From Bacteroidetes bacterium SB0662_bin_6 (GTDB lineage Bacteria; Bacteroidota; Rhodothermia; Rhodothermales; VXPQ01): 41,729 bases of DNA. The position numbers and the translations under genes are program-made. Location: assembly GCA_009839485.1 (NCBI GenBank), contig VXPQ01000015.1, forward strand, positions 1 to 41,729, read 5' to 3'. Position 1 is the first letter of the stretch. Each line of letters opens with the position of its first letter. Positions 1 to 8,917 of this stretch are shown in pieces. A model generated the notes under the pieces. The model saw only the letters and a list, made by a program, of their open reading frames with translations. It made no database searches and was not told the origin of the DNA.

Positions 1-2016
1 TACGCCTCGGAAGCCTATACCCGCTTCACCGTGGCGAACGACACGGGTATCGTCGGCATCATCGAAACGCTCAGCGACGTTTTCTGGGACAAGGAGCAGG
101 GGATGCGCGAACTGATCAAATCGCGGCGGCAAACCACGAACCTTTCCGCAGACCTGACGAGCGACCTCGAAGGGATACTGCTCATGGCCAACCTCTATGA
201 CGACGATATTCCTCTGCTGGAATTCAATTTCATGGGCGTAACGCACCCGGACGCGCTCGACACATATCGCTTCTCTCTGCAGGGCACACGCCTCATGGAC
301 GACCGCCTTGTATATGACATTACGGTTGCGCCGAAAAGCCGGCTTAGCACCGCCTTTGCCGGAGAAATATCGGTCCTTGCCGACGAATGCGCCCTGCTTG
401 AGGTCGCGCTCGAACCGGGGGAAGCTTTTTTGTTGCCTCGGCCGTTTAGCCACAGAGGCATGACGCTCTACCAGCAGTATGATTCCTTTGACGGAAGCGC
501 ATGGCTCCCGGTCGATTATCGGGCCGAGTTCGGGTTGGACGTATCCTTTGGTCCACTCTTGTACTTTCCCACATTCAAGGCGAAGCAACTCTCCCGCATA
601 ACCGATTACGAGATAGAGGCAACACTGCCGGATTCCCTCTATGCCGAAGGGAAACGCCTCGGCATAGATCAGGAAGCCATTGCCGCCGACACGCTGCTGG
701 ACCGTGCAGGCATTGCCGTGCCGCTCGAAGAACCGGAGCGGGTAGCATACGCCGGATTAGACAGCACCATGACGCTCGAAAAAGCGTTCGAGCCCAAAGG
801 TATTCTGGCGCGCCGAGTCATCAGGATGGGCGACAGCGAAAACAGGGATGGAAAAAGAACCGGCGTCCTTGCGAGAATAAGCGAACCCATACCGGGCCTG
901 CGCTCGCGGTTCCGCTTCAACCGCGCGGAAGGATTCGCTCCGGGGGCAGCCGTGAAAATCGAACGGGGGCGCCTGAATCTCGAGGGCCACGGCAGGTGGA
1001 GCCATGGACGCTGGAACCACAAACTCGGACAACCATGGACCTATGGAATCAGGGGGAGCATCGGCCTGGGACCCGAGAAACGAAAGACGCTCGGCGTATC
1101 GTACTTTGACGGGATCGAAAACCGCTGGGGAGGCGAAACCGGATACTCGGAGGTTATATCCCTACCGACCATATCCAGTCTCTTCGGGATCGGGAATTAT
1201 TACGACCACTTCCACAACCAGCGCATAAGCGCGTTCGGAAGGTACCGCAAGGAACGTTTCAGCATCGGGCTCTCCGCATCACGCGAGATGCCTGCTCCGG
1301 TCGAGGCAATCACGGCCTACGATCTTTTCGCCCAGCCGGGCGCTCCCCGACCGAATCCACCGGTTTCCGAGCGCAGGTTGCATTCGGTTACGCTGACCGG
1401 CTCTTATTCTTTCTCCCACATAACAGACTCCATCCTCCCCCGTTTTATGAGGCGCGGCGCTTCTTTTGGGATCGAATACGGCAAGCTGGAAGGCATGGAG
1501 GATGCCTATGTACGACTTAGCGGCAATATCTCCGGAAACTTCGACACCTTTTTCTCGCGGCGTCCCCGGCCGAACACCCTCACTATCGACCTGAGAGGAG
1601 GCGCCCGCTTCGGAGAACTCCCCATCCATCGTTTCGGGGCGATACACGGTAGTATTGGGATCGTGCGCTTGCCCAACTCATTACATACGCTGGCCGGACG
1701 TCCGTACGAAGGAGACCGGTATGTCGGATTCTTCTGGGAACAGAATTTCCGAACGATACCCTTTGAATTGCTCGGCCTGCATGGCCTGGCGCGGCGGGGC
1801 TACGGCATCATCGTCGGCGGAGGCCATGCCCAAACCTGGATATCTCCTTCCCCCCTCGTCGAACAACCCGATCTGCATCTCTCTCCAGATGGAATGCACC
1901 ACGAACTAACCGTTTCGCTGGACGGCATTCTGGGCTTCTTGCGCGTGAACTTTGCCCGCCGGCTCGACAGATCAGGCCATAGCGTGGGTATTGGCATAGG
2001 CGGATCTATTTTATAG
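1..2016 (+). CDS. DUF5686 family outer-membrane protein (5' end cut by window edge)
   Basis: The reading frame is open from base 1 (it begins Y-A-S-E-A-Y-T-R-F), so the GTG at 31 is probably not the start and the gene begins outside the window. About 671 residues are visible. The first ~60 residues (aromatic-rich AYTRF, then a hydrophilic stretch ending in IKSRRQT) match the DUF5686 proteins of Bacteroidota, which carry a carboxypeptidase-like beta-sandwich domain before a transmembrane barrel. The second half alternates aromatic and glycine residues (GIGNYYDHF, SIGLSASRE, RFGELPIHRFG) and ends in a Gly-rich strand, as barrels do. Function is unknown; a surface or outer-membrane role is inferred. 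The missing part should hold the signal peptide and most of the sandwich domain. It converges on the next gene. Confidence 0.75.
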   Translation, partial: YASEAYTRFTVANDTGIVGIIETLSDVFWDKEQGMRELIKSRRQTTNLSADLTSDLEGILLMANLYDDDIPLLEFNFMGVTHPDALDTYRFSLQGTRLMDDRLVYDITVAPKSRLSTAFAGEISVLADECALLEVALEPGEAFLLPRPFSHRGMTLYQQYDSFDGSAWLPVDYRAEFGLDVSFGPLLYFPTFKAKQLSRITDYEIEATLPDSLYAEGKRLGIDQEAIAADTLLDRAGIAVPLEEPERVAYAGLDSTMTLEKAFEPKGILARRVIRMGDSENRDGKRTGVLARISEPIPGLRSRFRFNRAEGFAPGAAVKIERGRLNLEGHGRWSHGRWNHKLGQPWTYGIRGSIGLGPEKRKTLGVSYFDGIENRWGGETGYSEVISLPTISSLFGIGNYYDHFHNQRISAFGRYRKERFSIGLSASREMPAPVEAITAYDLFAQPGAPRPNPPVSERRLHSVTLTGSYSFSHITDSILPRFMRRGASFGIEYGKLEGMEDAYVRLSGNISGNFDTFFSRRPRPNTLTIDLRGGARFGELPIHRFGAIHGSIGIVRLPNSLHTLAGRPYEGDRYVGFFWEQNFRTIPFELLGLHGLARRGYGIIVGGGHAQTWISPSPLVEQPDLHLSPDGMHHELTVSLDGILGFLRVNFARRLDRSGHSVGIGIGGSIL

Positions 2017-2033
2017 ACCGCTAAAGATTTCCT

Positions 2034-2060
2034 CGAACCTCGTCGAACAGAGACGGTTCG
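2034..2060. terminator. Possible bidirectional terminator hairpin between convergent genes
   Basis: The inverted repeat CGAACC / GGTTCG is extended by GTC / GAC after a two-base bulge, with a 7-base loop. It lies between two convergent stop codons (2016 and 2080). There is no good T tract on either side, so this is only a candidate. Confidence 0.35.
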
Positions 2061-2079
2061 GTTTGACTGGACAGATTTT

Positions 2080-3297
2080 CTATTCCTCTTCCCCCTCGCT
2101 TTCCCGCATCTCTTCCACCTCGATGGTCAATGTCCATTCGGGATGCGTGGAGGGCGCCGTAACCACATTGAGCACCTCGAAAACGAGTTCGTATCGAAAC
2201 CCCCGTTCGCCGGTTTTTACATGCAACCATGTAACGGCATGCGGCTTGACGACAATCAGGTCCGTCGCGGCGGCAAAGGTGTATTCCGACCGGCTGCGCA
2301 GCGTAAATGGCGCATCGGATATGTTTTTGATGGCCACGTGGAGCAAGGAAGTGCCCTCCTCGTATTCCGCGGTCTTTACCGAGAGCGATGCCTCGATCAG
2401 CGGCTGCACATGCTCCGGCCTGCCGATCAGGATGTCCTTGTACCATACCGCTGTGCGGCGCATCCGTAAGGCCTCTCCGATGCCCTCAAGAGAACGATCC
2501 GCTGCAAAAACGAGCGTGACGGGCCGGTGGCCGCCTCCAGGCACATCGTACTCCCAGTCCACCAGACCATGAATGTCGGAGGTGCCAAGGATGGCGAGAT
2601 TATGGTCGAGGGCGATCTGGAGTGCGTTGTCCGAATACCAGAATTCGTTGACCACTTCGATTCCATGGAACAGTCCCTCGTCGAGAAGCTGGCGATGCAT
2701 GTCGGTGAGTTCTGTGATCGCATCCGGCTTTTGCGCCGGCCAACTTGGATGATTCCAGAACACGAACGCTCCTTGCCGGTTGGCCTCGCGGATTGCCTCC
2801 GTAGCATCGTCCACCATAACGGGATTGACGTCTTCCAGCAAGACGGCGTTCAAGTGCCCCGGCGGCATGGACCGCGTGATTTCCGCTCCCCGCAGGACGA
2901 GAAGGGGCTCGTTTTCCGCTTCCTCTCCGTCCGCTTCTTCGGTTTCCGCCTGTTCCTGCGCGTCCTCCACCATTCTTTCGGCCACTTGCGCAGCCAGATC
3001 GTAACTCCGGTTTCGATCCGGGTGCGGAATGTCTTCGATATGCGGCTGGTATTCGATGTGATCGGTAATCGCAAGACAATCGAGCCCGTCGCGTATCGCT
3101 TCCTGCACACGAATATCAGGCCAGACACTCCCGTCGGAGAACGCCGTGTGGGTGTGGAGGTCGCAAGTCAGCGTATGGTACCCCGGCACGTCGGGAAACT
3201 CAATGATGCGCCGTTCGGCGAGATCATGTGCATGTTGGGCGCCGGCGCCGGGAACGGTCAGCAGTAGCAGGGCGGAGAGATAGAAAAGGCAGCGCAT
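2080..3297 (-). CDS. Exported PHP-domain phosphodiesterase (Sb-PDE-like)
   Basis: A 405-residue protein with a signal peptide (hydrophobic residues 5-20, cleavage near GAGAQ). The PHP metal site is well preserved: HTHTAFSDGS near residue 48 (H-x-H), ITDHIEYQPH near 77, a conserved glutamate in EITRSMPPGH, FWNHPSW near 180 and GTSDIHG near 238. PHP proteins of this type bind two or three metal ions and cleave phosphate mono- or diesters. The N-terminal pattern, with the phrases FPDVPGYHTL and HPDRNRSY, is typical of Bacteroidota proteins named Sb-PDE family phosphodiesterase. The last ~100 residues form a separate beta-rich domain. The acidic Glu-rich stretch around 115-130 is a low-complexity insert. 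The natural substrate cannot be read from the sequence. It is exported, so it probably acts in the periplasm. Confidence 0.8.
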   Translation of the reverse strand: MRCLFYLSALLLLTVPGAGAQHAHDLAERRIIEFPDVPGYHTLTCDLHTHTAFSDGSVWPDIRVQEAIRDGLDCLAITDHIEYQPHIEDIPHPDRNRSYDLAAQVAERMVEDAQEQAETEEADGEEAENEPLLVLRGAEITRSMPPGHLNAVLLEDVNPVMVDDATEAIREANRQGAFVFWNHPSWPAQKPDAITELTDMHRQLLDEGLFHGIEVVNEFWYSDNALQIALDHNLAILGTSDIHGLVDWEYDVPGGGHRPVTLVFAADRSLEGIGEALRMRRTAVWYKDILIGRPEHVQPLIEASLSVKTAEYEEGTSLLHVAIKNISDAPFTLRSRSEYTFAAATDLIVVKPHAVTWLHVKTGERGFRYELVFEVLNVVTAPSTHPEWTLTIEVEEMRESEGEEE

Positions 3298-3383
3298 GGG
3301 ATACAGTATGGTTGTGGGTATAAAACGGTATGGAGGCAGGTGGCATCTGAGTCAGTCGCGGATCGAGAGCAGGGTCGGCAAAT

Positions 3384-3797
3384 TCAAGCGTTGTCCTTGT
3401 CAAAAGAGCACTGCAGGGTCAGCGTATGTACGCCGTCCTCTGTCCGGCTGATTTCCATTTTGCCGCCGAGACCGGCCAACTCGCCGGTGCCCGATCCGGG
3501 CACTACATTCCCGAATGAATGAGGCGCCACACCCGGTCCCATGATACCTCCGTGCTGCAGGACGAAGGTGCCGGTTCGTCCGGCAAGGGTTCCCGTCACT
3601 TTTTCCGAAACGACATATCCCGCACCCGCTTCCGGATCGCTCAGTCCGCAAAAAAGCCCTTCGCCGGTGCTTTCCCCATCGAGGTCTCCCTGGAATTTTT
3701 TCCGAATGGTCACGCGGGTCAATTCGGGGCCTTCTTCGGGGCGGTCATAGGACGAGGCGTCCCATCCGGTGACGTCGAAAGTGGCGTGGGCTTCCAT
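3384..3797 (-). CDS. DUF3224 domain-containing protein
   Basis: A 137-residue protein with no signal peptide. It starts MEAHATFDVTGWD and has the family pattern: an early W-D pair, then the strand motif TIRKKFQGDLDGES, the central G-rich segment SEKVTGTLAGRTGTFVLQHGG and the closing GTGELAGLGG with an M-x-I strand. DUF3224 proteins are small beta-barrels (allene oxide cyclase-like fold) without a known reaction. The gene is divergent from the Nramp-like transporter, with a 136 bp gap. No functional link to its neighbours can be shown. Confidence 0.75.
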   Translation of the reverse strand: MEAHATFDVTGWDASSYDRPEEGPELTRVTIRKKFQGDLDGESTGEGLFCGLSDPEAGAGYVVSEKVTGTLAGRTGTFVLQHGGIMGPGVAPHSFGNVVPGSGTGELAGLGGKMEISRTEDGVHTLTLQCSFDKDNA

Positions 3798-3933
3798 GAG
3801 ATTATTTTCGGGTGTGTGTCGGCACGAGAAGGATACGTTCTGGAGAAATCATCTTATGCTATCATTATAAGTATCCGTGTCCGTTCCGCCAACCCCCACC
3901 GTTTATTGCTCTGCACAAGGTATATTGCCCGGT

Positions 3934-5313
3934 ATGGCGCGCGAAACAGATTCAAACACATCTCCGGAAACCAATCCGTACCGGTTCTCGCCGGATAAGG
4001 TAAAAGAACCGCCGGCCACCTTCGCCGGGCGGCTTCGTTATCTTGGGCCGGGCTTTATCCTGTCGGCGTCCATTGTCGGCTCCGGCGAATTGATCGCGAC
4101 CACGCGGCTGGGAGCCGAAGCCGGATTCGTAATGTTCTGGATCATCCTCGTCAGCTGCCTCGTGAAGGTGGCTGTTCAGGTGGAGTTCGGCAAGCACGCC
4201 ATCTATTCCGGCCAATCCACGATGGAGGCGCTGAACAGCCTGCCGGGCCCCCGGTTCGGGAAGGCCAGCTGGACCATCTGGACCTGGCTTACCCTGATGG
4301 TGCTCAAGACGATGCAGGTCGGCGGCGTAATCGGAGGCACGGCGCTCGTACTGGCCCTCGTTTTTCCGCAAGTCCCGGTGGTGGTCTGGTGTCTTGCGGC
4401 CAGCGTAGCCGTATCGATCATTATCCAGCACGGCCGGTATGCCCCTATCGAGAAACTTTCCCTGGTGCTGATCGGCCTGTTCACGTTGCTGACCGTGTTT
4501 TGCGTCGTCGCCGTGCAGTACACGCCGTTCGGGTTTTCCACAGGGGATATTCTGGGGGGATTCGGTTTTCAGCTCCCGCCCGAGGTAGTGCTCATTGCGA
4601 TCGGCGCGTTCGGTATCACGGGCGTTGGCGGCGACGAGATTCTGGCCTACAATTACTGGCTCATCGAGAAGGGGTACGCGGCGCATACCGGCCCGTACGA
4701 AGCGACCCCCGCCTGGATACGGCGGGCAAAGGGCTGGATCCGCGTCCTGTACCTGGATGCCATAGCGGCAATGATCGTATACACGGTCACCACCGCAGCG
4801 TTCTATCTGCTGGGTGCGGCGATCCTGTATCGACAGGGCCTTCTGCCCGAAGGCATGGAACTGGTGAGCACGCTTTCGCGGATGTATACGCAGAGCCTCG
4901 GGGACTGGGCAGGCGCGCTTTTCCTTGCGGGTGCGTTCACGGTGCTCTTTTCCACGTTGTTCGGCGCACTTGCCATCTGGACGCGCCTGTTCGCGGACGC
5001 TTTCGGGCAAATAGGGTGGTTCGATTTCAAGGAAACAAGGGCGCGCCGGAACGCCATCGGATGGCTGGCCTGGATCATTCCTCTGGTCTGGGCCGCGCTT
5101 TTCCTGCTCATCAAGCTCCCGGCCATCATGGTCGCCATCGGCGGAGCCATCACCACGGTCATCCTGCTGCTTGTGGTTTTCGCCGTGCTGCATTTCCGCT
5201 ACCGCAATCTCCCCGAGGCGCTCAGGCCGGGGCGTGCCTATGACACGCTGTTCTGGATCAGTGTCGTTTCCATCGTGATGGTAGCGCTTTACGGCCTGAT
5301 TCGCGTATTCTGA
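3934..5313 (+). CDS. Nramp-like divalent metal transporter with non-canonical metal-site motifs
   Basis: About 459 residues with 11 or more membrane segments, starting at the ATG at 3934; a GTG at 3877 is in frame but adds an unlikely 19-residue hydrophilic stretch. The N-terminal GPGFILSASIV, the IWTWL segment and the overall pattern fit the Nramp superfamily. In classical Nramp proteins TM1 carries DPGN and TM6 carries MPH, which bind the transported metal and couple protons. Here the aligned TM1 positions read GSGE (residues 49-52) and TM6 reads VGGDE, so neither motif is present and acidic residues stand in their place. It probably belongs to the divergent Nramp-related branch of environmental bacteria. 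Its substrate is open: another divalent ion, or something quite different. It precedes a tannase-family gene by 41 bp and may be co-transcribed. Confidence 0.7.
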   Translation: MARETDSNTSPETNPYRFSPDKVKEPPATFAGRLRYLGPGFILSASIVGSGELIATTRLGAEAGFVMFWIILVSCLVKVAVQVEFGKHAIYSGQSTMEALNSLPGPRFGKASWTIWTWLTLMVLKTMQVGGVIGGTALVLALVFPQVPVVVWCLAASVAVSIIIQHGRYAPIEKLSLVLIGLFTLLTVFCVVAVQYTPFGFSTGDILGGFGFQLPPEVVLIAIGAFGITGVGGDEILAYNYWLIEKGYAAHTGPYEATPAWIRRAKGWIRVLYLDAIAAMIVYTVTTAAFYLLGAAILYRQGLLPEGMELVSTLSRMYTQSLGDWAGALFLAGAFTVLFSTLFGALAIWTRLFADAFGQIGWFDFKETRARRNAIGWLAWIIPLVWAALFLLIKLPAIMVAIGGAITTVILLLVVFAVLHFRYRNLPEALRPGRAYDTLFWISVVSIVMVALYGLIRVF

Positions 5314-5354
5314 ACCCATTACCCATTCCACCCCCCTCCAGGCTCCACACACAC

Positions 5355-6947
5355 ATGTCCGCCTTCCCAAAATCCGTTTCCCCAATCTATTCCCTCCGTC
5401 GAGGCTATTTCCGTTTTCTTTCTTCGGCGCTGCTTGTCGCCGCCTTCCTGTTCGGGGGCCGCTCCGCGACCGCGCAGGAAACGTGTTCCGATCTCGCCAC
5501 CCTGCGCCTTCCTGACGTACGGATCGTCGAGGCTGCGGTCATAGAACCCGGCGGACAAGGCAATGAAACGGGCGATGCGCCGCATTGCCGGGTGGAAGGA
5601 GTCATAGGCCGGGAGATTCGCTTTGAACTCCTCCTGCCGGAGACCTGGAACGGACGGTTCGCGATGGGCGGCGGAGGAGGCTTTGTGGGCTCCATTCAGA
5701 ATGCGGCCCGGTGGTCGGTGCATTCAGGATACGCCACAGTGGGAACCGATACCGGGCATGAAGGAGGCGGTACGGACGCCTCGTGGGCGCTCCACCACCC
5801 GGAACGCCAGATCAACTTCGGGCATCTGGCTGTGCACCGCACGGCGGAAACGGCGAAAGCGATCATCCGCGCCCATTACGGGTCGGACATCGACTATTCG
5901 TACTTCCTCGGTTGCTCGCGGGGCGGCGGGCAGGCTCTTATGGAAGCGCAGCGGTATCCGGGAGATTTCGACGGGATATCGTCCGGCGCCCCGGCCTTCG
6001 ACTGGACCGGCATTATGGCGGAAAACTTCCAGAATATGCAGAAACTCTATCCCGATCCTACCCGGACCGGGACGCCGCCCCTGTCGCCGGACCACCTCTA
6101 CTTTCTGGAAAAGGCCGTGCTGGACGAATGCGATGCGCTCGACGGCGTGCGTGACAGGGTTATGGAAGACCCTCGCATGTGCCCGTTCGACATCGCCTCC
6201 CTGCCGACATGTACAGGCGATGCGGACGAAGGCGCATCGCTTTGCTTTACCGGGGAGCAACTGGAAGCCTTACGGACCGTATATGCACCGCCCGTCAACG
6301 AGGAGGGACCGTTGTACGTGGGCTTCCCCTTTGGCGGAGAAGGAACTCCAGCGGGCTGGATAAACTGGATCACCGGAAAATTCGAGGGTTTGTACCGGGA
6401 TTCGGGAGAAACCGCGCCGAGCCTGCAATGGGCATTCGCAATGAACTACGCGAAGTACCTTGTCTTCGCAGACCCGGACTGGGATTACGCGGGCTACGAT
6501 TTCTCATCGTGGGAGCAGGACGCTTCCTACGCCTCGGCGTTCATGGACGCCACGGATCCGGACCTGAGCGACTTTGCCGGCAAAGGACACAAGTTGGTCC
6601 TGTGGCACGGTTGGTCCGACGCTGCGCTAAGCGCCCTGGCCAGTATCCGGTACTTCGAGGAAGCGGAGCGCCTCGATCCCGATGTGCGCGATTATTTCCG
6701 CCTCTTCATGATGCCCGGCGTCCTTCACTGTGGCGGCGGCCCCGGACCTGCAGAAGTGAACTGGCTGACGGTGCTGACGGACTGGGTGGAAGAGGGCAAG
6801 GCGCCCGAACGTATCGTAGCGCTGAAAAGGAATTTCGACCGGGAAGTCGTTCGGAGCCGCCCCCTGTGTCCCTGGCCGCAACGCGCCGTCTACGACGGAG
6901 AGGGCGATACCGACGACGCGGACAGCTTTGCGTGTGCGGCGCCATAG
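5355..6947 (+). CDS. Tannase/feruloyl esterase family alpha/beta hydrolase
   Basis: A 530-residue exported protein; the signal peptide spans residues ~15-40 and ends near ATAQE. The tannase family (PF07519) signature is complete. The nucleophile motif is GCSRGGGQAL, with Cys directly before Ser. The acid is in WHGWSDAALS and the histidine in GVLHCGGGPGP, with Cys directly after His. In this family the Cys pair forms a disulfide that holds the catalytic Ser and His together (CS-D-HC motif). Extra cysteines in the middle (DECDAL, MCPFD, TCTGD, LCFTG) would support the lid and calcium-binding region. Members cleave ester bonds of gallate, ferulate or terephthalate half-esters; which one cannot be decided here. 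The upstream gene is the Nramp-like transporter. Confidence 0.85.
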   Translation: MSAFPKSVSPIYSLRRGYFRFLSSALLVAAFLFGGRSATAQETCSDLATLRLPDVRIVEAAVIEPGGQGNETGDAPHCRVEGVIGREIRFELLLPETWNGRFAMGGGGGFVGSIQNAARWSVHSGYATVGTDTGHEGGGTDASWALHHPERQINFGHLAVHRTAETAKAIIRAHYGSDIDYSYFLGCSRGGGQALMEAQRYPGDFDGISSGAPAFDWTGIMAENFQNMQKLYPDPTRTGTPPLSPDHLYFLEKAVLDECDALDGVRDRVMEDPRMCPFDIASLPTCTGDADEGASLCFTGEQLEALRTVYAPPVNEEGPLYVGFPFGGEGTPAGWINWITGKFEGLYRDSGETAPSLQWAFAMNYAKYLVFADPDWDYAGYDFSSWEQDASYASAFMDATDPDLSDFAGKGHKLVLWHGWSDAALSALASIRYFEEAERLDPDVRDYFRLFMMPGVLHCGGGPGPAEVNWLTVLTDWVEEGKAPERIVALKRNFDREVVRSRPLCPWPQRAVYDGEGDTDDADSFACAAP

Positions 6948-6949
6948 GA

Positions 6950-6978
6950 AACGCCGGAACGGTCCTCGCCCCGGCGTT
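6950..6978 (+). terminator. Hairpin after the tannase-family gene
   Basis: A perfect 8-bp inverted repeat, AACGCCGG / CCGGCGTT with a 13-base loop, starts two bases after the stop codon. It lacks a T tract, so its efficiency as an intrinsic terminator is uncertain. Confidence 0.45.
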
Positions 6979-6987
6979 GCTGAAAAG

Positions 6988-7060
6988 TGGGCCCGGTAGG
7001 GTTCGAACCTACGACCAATGGATTATGAGTCCACTGCTCTAACCACTGAGCTACGGGCCC
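6988..7060 (-). tRNA. tRNA-Ile (CAU anticodon, ileX-like)
   Basis: A complete 73-nt cloverleaf: acceptor GGGCCCG / CGGGCCC, D stem GCTC / GAGC, anticodon stem GTGGA / TCCAT around the loop CTCATAA, T arm with GTTCGAAC. The anticodon CAT is shared by Met and the lysidine-modified isoleucine tRNA. The acceptor pairs C4-G69 and C5-G68, which TilS recognises in known isoleucine-2 tRNAs, favour Ile over elongator Met. The discriminator is A. No 3' CCA is encoded. Confidence 0.85.
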
Positions 7061-7110
7061 GGACAAGGATTGCACGGCATCCTACTGCCCGACGACGCAT
7101 TACGATCCGG

Positions 7111-8058
7111 CTACGCCCCGAACGCATTGCGCAATAACGCCAGACTCTTCGGAATCGCTACGCCAGGGTCTTCCTTCCCCTCGAATTCCAGCGAGACATA
7201 CCCCCGAAAACCGGCGTCGCGCATGATCTGCGCGATGCGGTCGTAGTCCAGATCAAGCGTATACCATGTGCCTCCGCCGTAATACGTCTTGGCCTGTACG
7301 AGCACGGTGTACGGCGCCAGCATGGCCAGCTTATCGTAAGGATCCTCCAGAAAGTTGCCCGTATCCAGGGTGACCTGAAGCCAGGGCGAGTCAATGGCCT
7401 GAACGATGCGGAGCACTCCTTCGGGCGTACGCCCGAGGCCCCAATGATTCTCCAGCCCCAGGACGACCCCTTTCTCCGCAGCGTGATCGATACAGGAACC
7501 GATGGCGTCGATTACCCAATCGAAGGCTTCCTCGTCCGTATATCCTTCGAGCGGCGGTTCGATGCCCCGGTTGGCCATCAATGCATTGAATGATTCGCTC
7601 GTACCCCAGCGCCCGGTGTTTATGCGCATGGTGGGAATCCCCAATGCGGAAGCTACATCGATCTGGTGCTTTGTCCTGTCCACATTTTCCTGGCGCCTCG
7701 CTGCATCCGGCGATACAAATCCCTGATGGGTCGAAAACCCCATCAGGTCCAATCCCAACTCGATGGCCTTGCGCTTGAGCATCTGCAAATGGGCATTCTC
7801 CTCGGAACCCATCTGGACGTGGAGGATCTCCACCCCGTCAAAACCCATATCCGCGGCCTGTTCGATACAGGAAGCGATCGGGTAGTCCTCCCTCTCCCCT
7901 GCGAAACGCCAGAACGAATAGGTGGATACACCGATCCGGTTACCGGGCCCACGTCCCAACTCCATCATCGGCGCCAGCGCCTTTGCAGGAGCGGCAGCCC
8001 CCATTCCAAGAAGTCCTCCTGCGGCCGCCGCGCGGCGGACAAAATCTCTGCGGTGCAT
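7111..8058 (-). CDS. Tat-exported sugar phosphate isomerase/epimerase family protein (TIM barrel)
   Basis: 315 residues. The N-terminus MHRRDFVRRAAAAGG is a twin-arginine signal with an Ala-rich hydrophobic core, so the protein should be folded in the cytoplasm, often with metal bound, and then exported. The rest is the xylose-isomerase-like TIM barrel. VEILH near residue 75, the metal-site glutamate in GLENHWG, the aspartate in VTLDTGNF, the segment QAKTYYGGG and the last glutamate in SLEFEG match the divalent-metal ligands of this family. Possible reactions are epimerisation or isomerisation of a sugar; the substrate is unknown. A purine-rich AGGGGA lies about 6 bases before the ATG, which supports this start. 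It is divergent from the Lrp/AsnC regulator. Confidence 0.8.
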   Translation of the reverse strand: MHRRDFVRRAAAAGGLLGMGAAAPAKALAPMMELGRGPGNRIGVSTYSFWRFAGEREDYPIASCIEQAADMGFDGVEILHVQMGSEENAHLQMLKRKAIELGLDLMGFSTHQGFVSPDAARRQENVDRTKHQIDVASALGIPTMRINTGRWGTSESFNALMANRGIEPPLEGYTDEEAFDWVIDAIGSCIDHAAEKGVVLGLENHWGLGRTPEGVLRIVQAIDSPWLQVTLDTGNFLEDPYDKLAMLAPYTVLVQAKTYYGGGTWYTLDLDYDRIAQIMRDAGFRGYVSLEFEGKEDPGVAIPKSLALLRNAFGA

Positions 8059-8218
8059 GACATTCCCCTGGCTAATTGCTCATAAAGCGAGTCGTTATAT
8101 ATCCCGCATGGGTACGTTTGGATACCCTGCATGTTCGCATGCAACGCGAACCCATCATCACCCGTCACCTCTCGACGAACGCAAATCCGGCCCTGTATGC
8201 AAAAAATGGGTTAAAAAT

Positions 8219-8259
8219 CTAATTTTATGGATGCATTCTTGCATCTTTTCCTAAATTAG
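8219..8259. promoter_or_regulatory. Nested palindrome in the divergent isomerase / lrp intergenic region
   Basis: Two inverted repeats share nearly one centre: GATGCA (8230-8235) / TGCATC (8240-8245) inside CTAATTT (8219-8225) / AAATTAG (8253-8259). The stretch around it is far richer in A+T than the neighbouring genes. It lies about 75 bp before the Lrp/AsnC start. Symmetric AT-rich sites upstream of their own gene are typical targets of Lrp/AsnC proteins. An operator role is inferred. Confidence 0.4.
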
Positions 8260-8334
8260 TTAATAAACTGGTGCGAAACTTACAGCAAAGATCATGGAAG
8301 GATCGCTGCCAAAATCCTACCCCCCAACAACGTC

Positions 8335-8811
8335 ATGCACCGAATCGACGACATCGATGTCACCATCCTTGAACTGCTACAGGATAGCGGACGGATGAAA
8401 CGCAACGCCATCGCGGAAATCGTAGGGCTTTCCGTGCCCTCCGTGAGCGATCGCATGCGCAAACTCGAAGAACGGGGAGTGATCACCGGCTATCACGCCG
8501 TGGTCGCCCCGAAGCGATTTCACATGGACATCACCTCCTTCATTCGCGTAATCGTGGACGGATCCACGAATTACGACAATTTCGTGAATGAAGTCCTTGT
8601 TTTCCCGGAAGTGCAGGAAGTGCATTCGATTACCGGGGAAGGATCTCACATACTGAAGGTGCGCTCCCGCAACACGACCACCCTCGAACAAATCCTGTCG
8701 AAAATCCAGGCATTGCCCGGAGTGCACAGCACCTCGACGAGCATTGTGCTGAGCACCTTCAAGGAAACGAGGAAAATCAAGCCGTTTACCACCGAGTTGA
8801 CGGAACAATAA
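8335..8811 (+). CDS. Lrp/AsnC family transcriptional regulator
   Basis: 158 residues. Residues ~5-65 are the winged helix-turn-helix of the Lrp/AsnC family (DDIDVTILELLQDSGR, then IAEIVGLSVPSVSDRMRKLEERGVI). Residues ~75-150 are the ligand-binding RAM domain with the usual GEGSHILKVRS strand and the segment LEQILSKIQALPGV. Such proteins form dimers to octamers and sense amino acids, often leucine, asparagine or glutamine. The gene stands 106 bp before the type III glutamine synthetase in the same direction, so control of glutamine synthesis, and of itself, is the most natural reading. That is inference from position. No Shine-Dalgarno sequence precedes the ATG. Confidence 0.88.
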   Translation: MHRIDDIDVTILELLQDSGRMKRNAIAEIVGLSVPSVSDRMRKLEERGVITGYHAVVAPKRFHMDITSFIRVIVDGSTNYDNFVNEVLVFPEVQEVHSITGEGSHILKVRSRNTTTLEQILSKIQALPGVHSTSTSIVLSTFKETRKIKPFTTELTEQ

Positions 8812-8917
8812 CCCCATTTGCCCCACGCAAGCGCGAAGTCGCGCTGCGGATACCCGGCGACCATCTGACACCACCCTGTATCACACCCCCTGACGTTACC
8901 ACCAAACGCTTCACACC

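Noticed and set aside
3952-5385. 477-codon frame antisense to the Nramp-like gene
   Set aside because: It is a shadow caused by high G+C codon bias; its composition is charged and repetitive with no domain, while the plus strand encodes a clear transporter.
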